A stretch of 64,000 bases of DNA. Source: Marinomonas vulgaris (GTDB lineage Bacteria > Pseudomonadota > Gammaproteobacteria > Pseudomonadales > Marinomonadaceae). Under the pieces are notes generated by a model that had not been told where the DNA came from, did no database searches, and saw only the letters and a program-made list of their open reading frames with translations. The stretch is taken from the NCBI RefSeq assembly GCF_018145875.1, contig NZ_JAGSSV010000010.1:1-64000 (forward strand), read 5' to 3'. The position numbers were made by a program, and so were the translations under genes. Below are positions 61,885 through 64,000 of this stretch, in pieces; within the stretch, counting starts at the first letter, position 1; every line of letters starts with the position of its first letter.

Positions 61885-64000
61885 ATGAGCACACAAACAC
61901 AGACTACCGAGTCAAACAGCCAGGTGTACGACCTAGAAATCACCTGCCCACTAGGCTTGGAAAACGTCTTAGAAAAAGAGTTACACAGTGAAGGGCTAAC
62001 CCAAACTCGGTTTGGTGAAGGCCAAGTCAAGTTGAACACCGATTTGGAAGGCATGTACCAAGTTTGCCTTTGGTCTCGTGTGGCGACCCGCGTTATGTTA
62101 CCGATTGCCAATTTTAAAATTGACTCTGCCGACGAGCTTTACGATGCGGTAAAAGCAATCAATTGGTCTGAGCACATGTCCGCGACCGACACCATTGCTA
62201 TTGATTGCCATGGTACTAACCACCACATTCGTAACACGCAATTTGGTGCCGTGCGCGCCAAAGACGCAATTGCCGATTACTTTGTTGATTTGTCTGGCGA
62301 GCGCCCCAGCGTGCAAAAAGAACAGCCAGATGTGCGTATCGCCTTGCGTATTAAGCGTGAAGTGGTGACGGTCAGTATCGATTTGTCTGGCGAAAGTATG
62401 CACCGCCGTGGTTATCGTCAACAAGGCAGCATGGCACCGCTAAAAGAAAACCTCGCGGCGGGTTTGTTGTTGCGCGCGGGTTGGCACAAAGACTGCGGTT
62501 TGACGCAGTTGATTGACCCTATGTGTGGTTCTGGCACCTTCTTGGTGGAAGCGGCGATGATGTCTTTGGACATGGCGCCGGGTTTGGGTCGTCAATACTG
62601 GGGGTTCAAAGGTTGGAAGCAGCACGATCATCGTTTGTTCCAGCAGTTGAGCGACTTCGCGAAGAACCGTAAGCGCAATGCTGATGAGCTTGGCTTGCGT
62701 TTCCAAGGCACCGACCAAGACCAAAGAGCCATTGCCGCGTCTCGTGAAAGCATCAAACGTGCTGGCCTAGTGGGCGTGATTGATGTCAACATGACCCCCT
62801 TCCAGCAACATGAATTTGCCATCGATGAAACCAAACCCGGTTTGGTGATTTGTAACCCGCCTTACGGTGAGCGAGTTGGCGACGAAATGGCGCTGATTGC
62901 TTTATACCGTGAATTAGGCGAATGGGTGGTGAATCATGCCCGCGGTTGGCAATTTATGATGCTGACCAGCAACGACCACTTGGCGCGTCAAATTCCAGTT
63001 CGTCCTGAAAAAAGCACTCGCGTGATCAACGGCGGCATCGAATGTCGTGCGTATTTGTTCCCATTGCTTGAAGGTAAAATCAAAGAAGACGTGGTTGCCC
63101 AAGCGGCGATGACGCCGGGCGCACAGATGTTCGCCAACCGATTGCAGAAAAATGCCAAGAAGCTGAAAAAATGGGTCGAGAAAAATAAGATCCAATGCTA
63201 TCGCGTGTACGACGCCGACATGCCTGAGTACGCCGTTGCGATCGATATTTACAGCGATTGGGCACACGTACAAGAATACCAAGCGCCGAAAAGCGTCGAT
63301 CCTGAAAAAGCCAAACAGCGTTTGTTTGAAGTGATGTCGGCGATTCCGAGCGCGCTCAACATTGCTGAATCCAAGGTGGTATTGAAGCAGCGTCAGCGTC
63401 AGTCTGGTAAAGAACAATACGAAAAGTTTGATCAAACCAAATATGAAATGACTGTCGAAGAGTACGGCTGTGATTTTATTGTGAACCTGAAAGACTACCT
63501 AGATACCGGCTTATTTTTGGATCATCGCCCCGTGCGCAAACTGATTCAAGACAAAGCCAACGGCAAGCGCTTCTTGAACTTGTTTTGCTATACGGCGACG
63601 GCGTCTGTTCACGCGGGTCAAGGTGGCGCGCGCAACTCGTTGAGCGTCGATATGTCCAATACCTACACCGAGTGGGCGCGTCGTAATATCGAGCTGAACG
63701 AATTTTCGGATTTGCATCACCAAGTGGAACGCGCCGATTGCATCGAGTGGCTTAAGCAAAGCCGTGATAAATTCGACCTGATCTTTATGGACCCACCGAC
63801 CTTTTCGAACTCGAAGAAAATGGCCGATGTGCTGGACATTCAGCGAGATCATGGGGAATTAGTGCGTTTGGCCATGGCGCGATTGGCACGAGGCGGAGAG
63901 CTTATTTTCTCCAACAACTATCGTCGATTTGTGCTTGATGCGGATCTTGAGCAAGAATTTAACGTGAAAAACATCACCAGTGAAACGCTTGACCCAGATT
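61885..64000 (+). CDS. rlmL: Bifunctional 23S rRNA methyltransferase RlmKL (5' part, runs off window)
   Basis: 705 codons are visible from the ATG at 61885 and the frame is open at the window edge, so the 3' end is missing. A THUMP domain comes first (YDLEITCPLGLENVLEKEL). The RlmL methyltransferase has DPMCGSGTFLVEA (SAM site) and CNPPYGER (catalytic NPPY), making m2G2445. The RlmK half begins around residue 470, with NLFCYTATASVHAG and MDPPTFSNSKK, making m7G2069. Both halves act on 23S rRNA. The ribosome binding site is weak. Confidence 0.95.
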   Translation, partial: MSTQTQTTESNSQVYDLEITCPLGLENVLEKELHSEGLTQTRFGEGQVKLNTDLEGMYQVCLWSRVATRVMLPIANFKIDSADELYDAVKAINWSEHMSATDTIAIDCHGTNHHIRNTQFGAVRAKDAIADYFVDLSGERPSVQKEQPDVRIALRIKREVVTVSIDLSGESMHRRGYRQQGSMAPLKENLAAGLLLRAGWHKDCGLTQLIDPMCGSGTFLVEAAMMSLDMAPGLGRQYWGFKGWKQHDHRLFQQLSDFAKNRKRNADELGLRFQGTDQDQRAIAASRESIKRAGLVGVIDVNMTPFQQHEFAIDETKPGLVICNPPYGERVGDEMALIALYRELGEWVVNHARGWQFMMLTSNDHLARQIPVRPEKSTRVINGGIECRAYLFPLLEGKIKEDVVAQAAMTPGAQMFANRLQKNAKKLKKWVEKNKIQCYRVYDADMPEYAVAIDIYSDWAHVQEYQAPKSVDPEKAKQRLFEVMSAIPSALNIAESKVVLKQRQRQSGKEQYEKFDQTKYEMTVEEYGCDFIVNLKDYLDTGLFLDHRPVRKLIQDKANGKRFLNLFCYTATASVHAGQGGARNSLSVDMSNTYTEWARRNIELNEFSDLHHQVERADCIEWLKQSRDKFDLIFMDPPTFSNSKKMADVLDIQRDHGELVRLAMARLARGGELIFSNNYRRFVLDADLEQEFNVKNITSETLDPD

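Noticed and set aside
62440-62834. Long reverse-strand reading frames inside rlmL
   Set aside because: They lie opposite clear RlmL motifs (DPMCGSGTF, NPPYGER) and show no recognisable protein family.
1-64000. Insertion sequences, prophage genes or a toxin-antitoxin pair
   Set aside because: No transposase, integrase, phage structural or toxin-like reading frame was recognised on either strand.

Overview
The window looks like a chromosomal segment of a marine gammaproteobacterium, most likely Marinomonas or a close relative in the Oceanospirillales. This rests on gene content and order (a complete Na+-NQR operon with apbE and nqrM, the tig-clpP-clpX-lon-hupB-ppiD order, the Bat/MoxR operon, FolX next to Mfd), the moderate GC content and a very large secreted adhesin. 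It is an inference; no 16S rRNA is present.

Region 1 (1-18360) is the accessory part. A possible LuxR-like regulator start faces left. Facing right are a ~3,690-residue Bap/Lap-type adhesin, a TPR protein with a degenerate sulfotransferase-like domain, and a complete type I secretion system (TolC-like outer-membrane protein, ABC exporter with a cysteine-less C39-like domain, HlyD-type adaptor). A terminator-like hairpin separates the adhesin from the downstream genes. The sulfotransferase-like gene between a T1SS substrate and its exporter suggests the adhesin may be modified before export. This recalls the Xanthomonas raxST-raxA-raxB arrangement, but here it is only a hypothesis.

Region 2 (18371-33000) holds D-lactate dehydrogenase (ldhA), a CHASE/PAS hybrid sensor kinase, a YdeP-like molybdopterin oxidoreductase overlapping fdhD, an OapA/M23 murein hydrolase, and the leftward run folX-mfd-csiV.

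Region 3 (33000-42100) is an energy block: nqrABCDEF, then apbE (which attaches FMN to NqrB and NqrC), nqrM (NQR maturation) and the soluble transhydrogenase sthA. The nqrA leader carries a possible promoter and a 19-codon ORF whose stop overlaps the nqrA start.

Region 4 (42100-52440) has a purine phosphoribosyltransferase and a YihY-family membrane protein facing left. Facing right are tRNA-Arg(TCT) and the protein-quality-control run tig, clpP, clpX, lon (with a sigma-32-like promoter), hupB, tRNA-Asp(GTC) and ppiD. Most units end in strong hairpin terminators.

Region 5 (52440-64000) has a Dyp-type peroxidase and the tightly overlapped leftward Bat operon (MoxR, DUF58, DUF4381, BatA, BatB, BatD). 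On the right-hand strand are a DUF2835 protein, pyrD, and rlmL, which runs off the window. No insertion sequences, prophage genes or CRISPR arrays were seen. The least ordinary material is the adhesin/secretion locus and a few non-coding signals.
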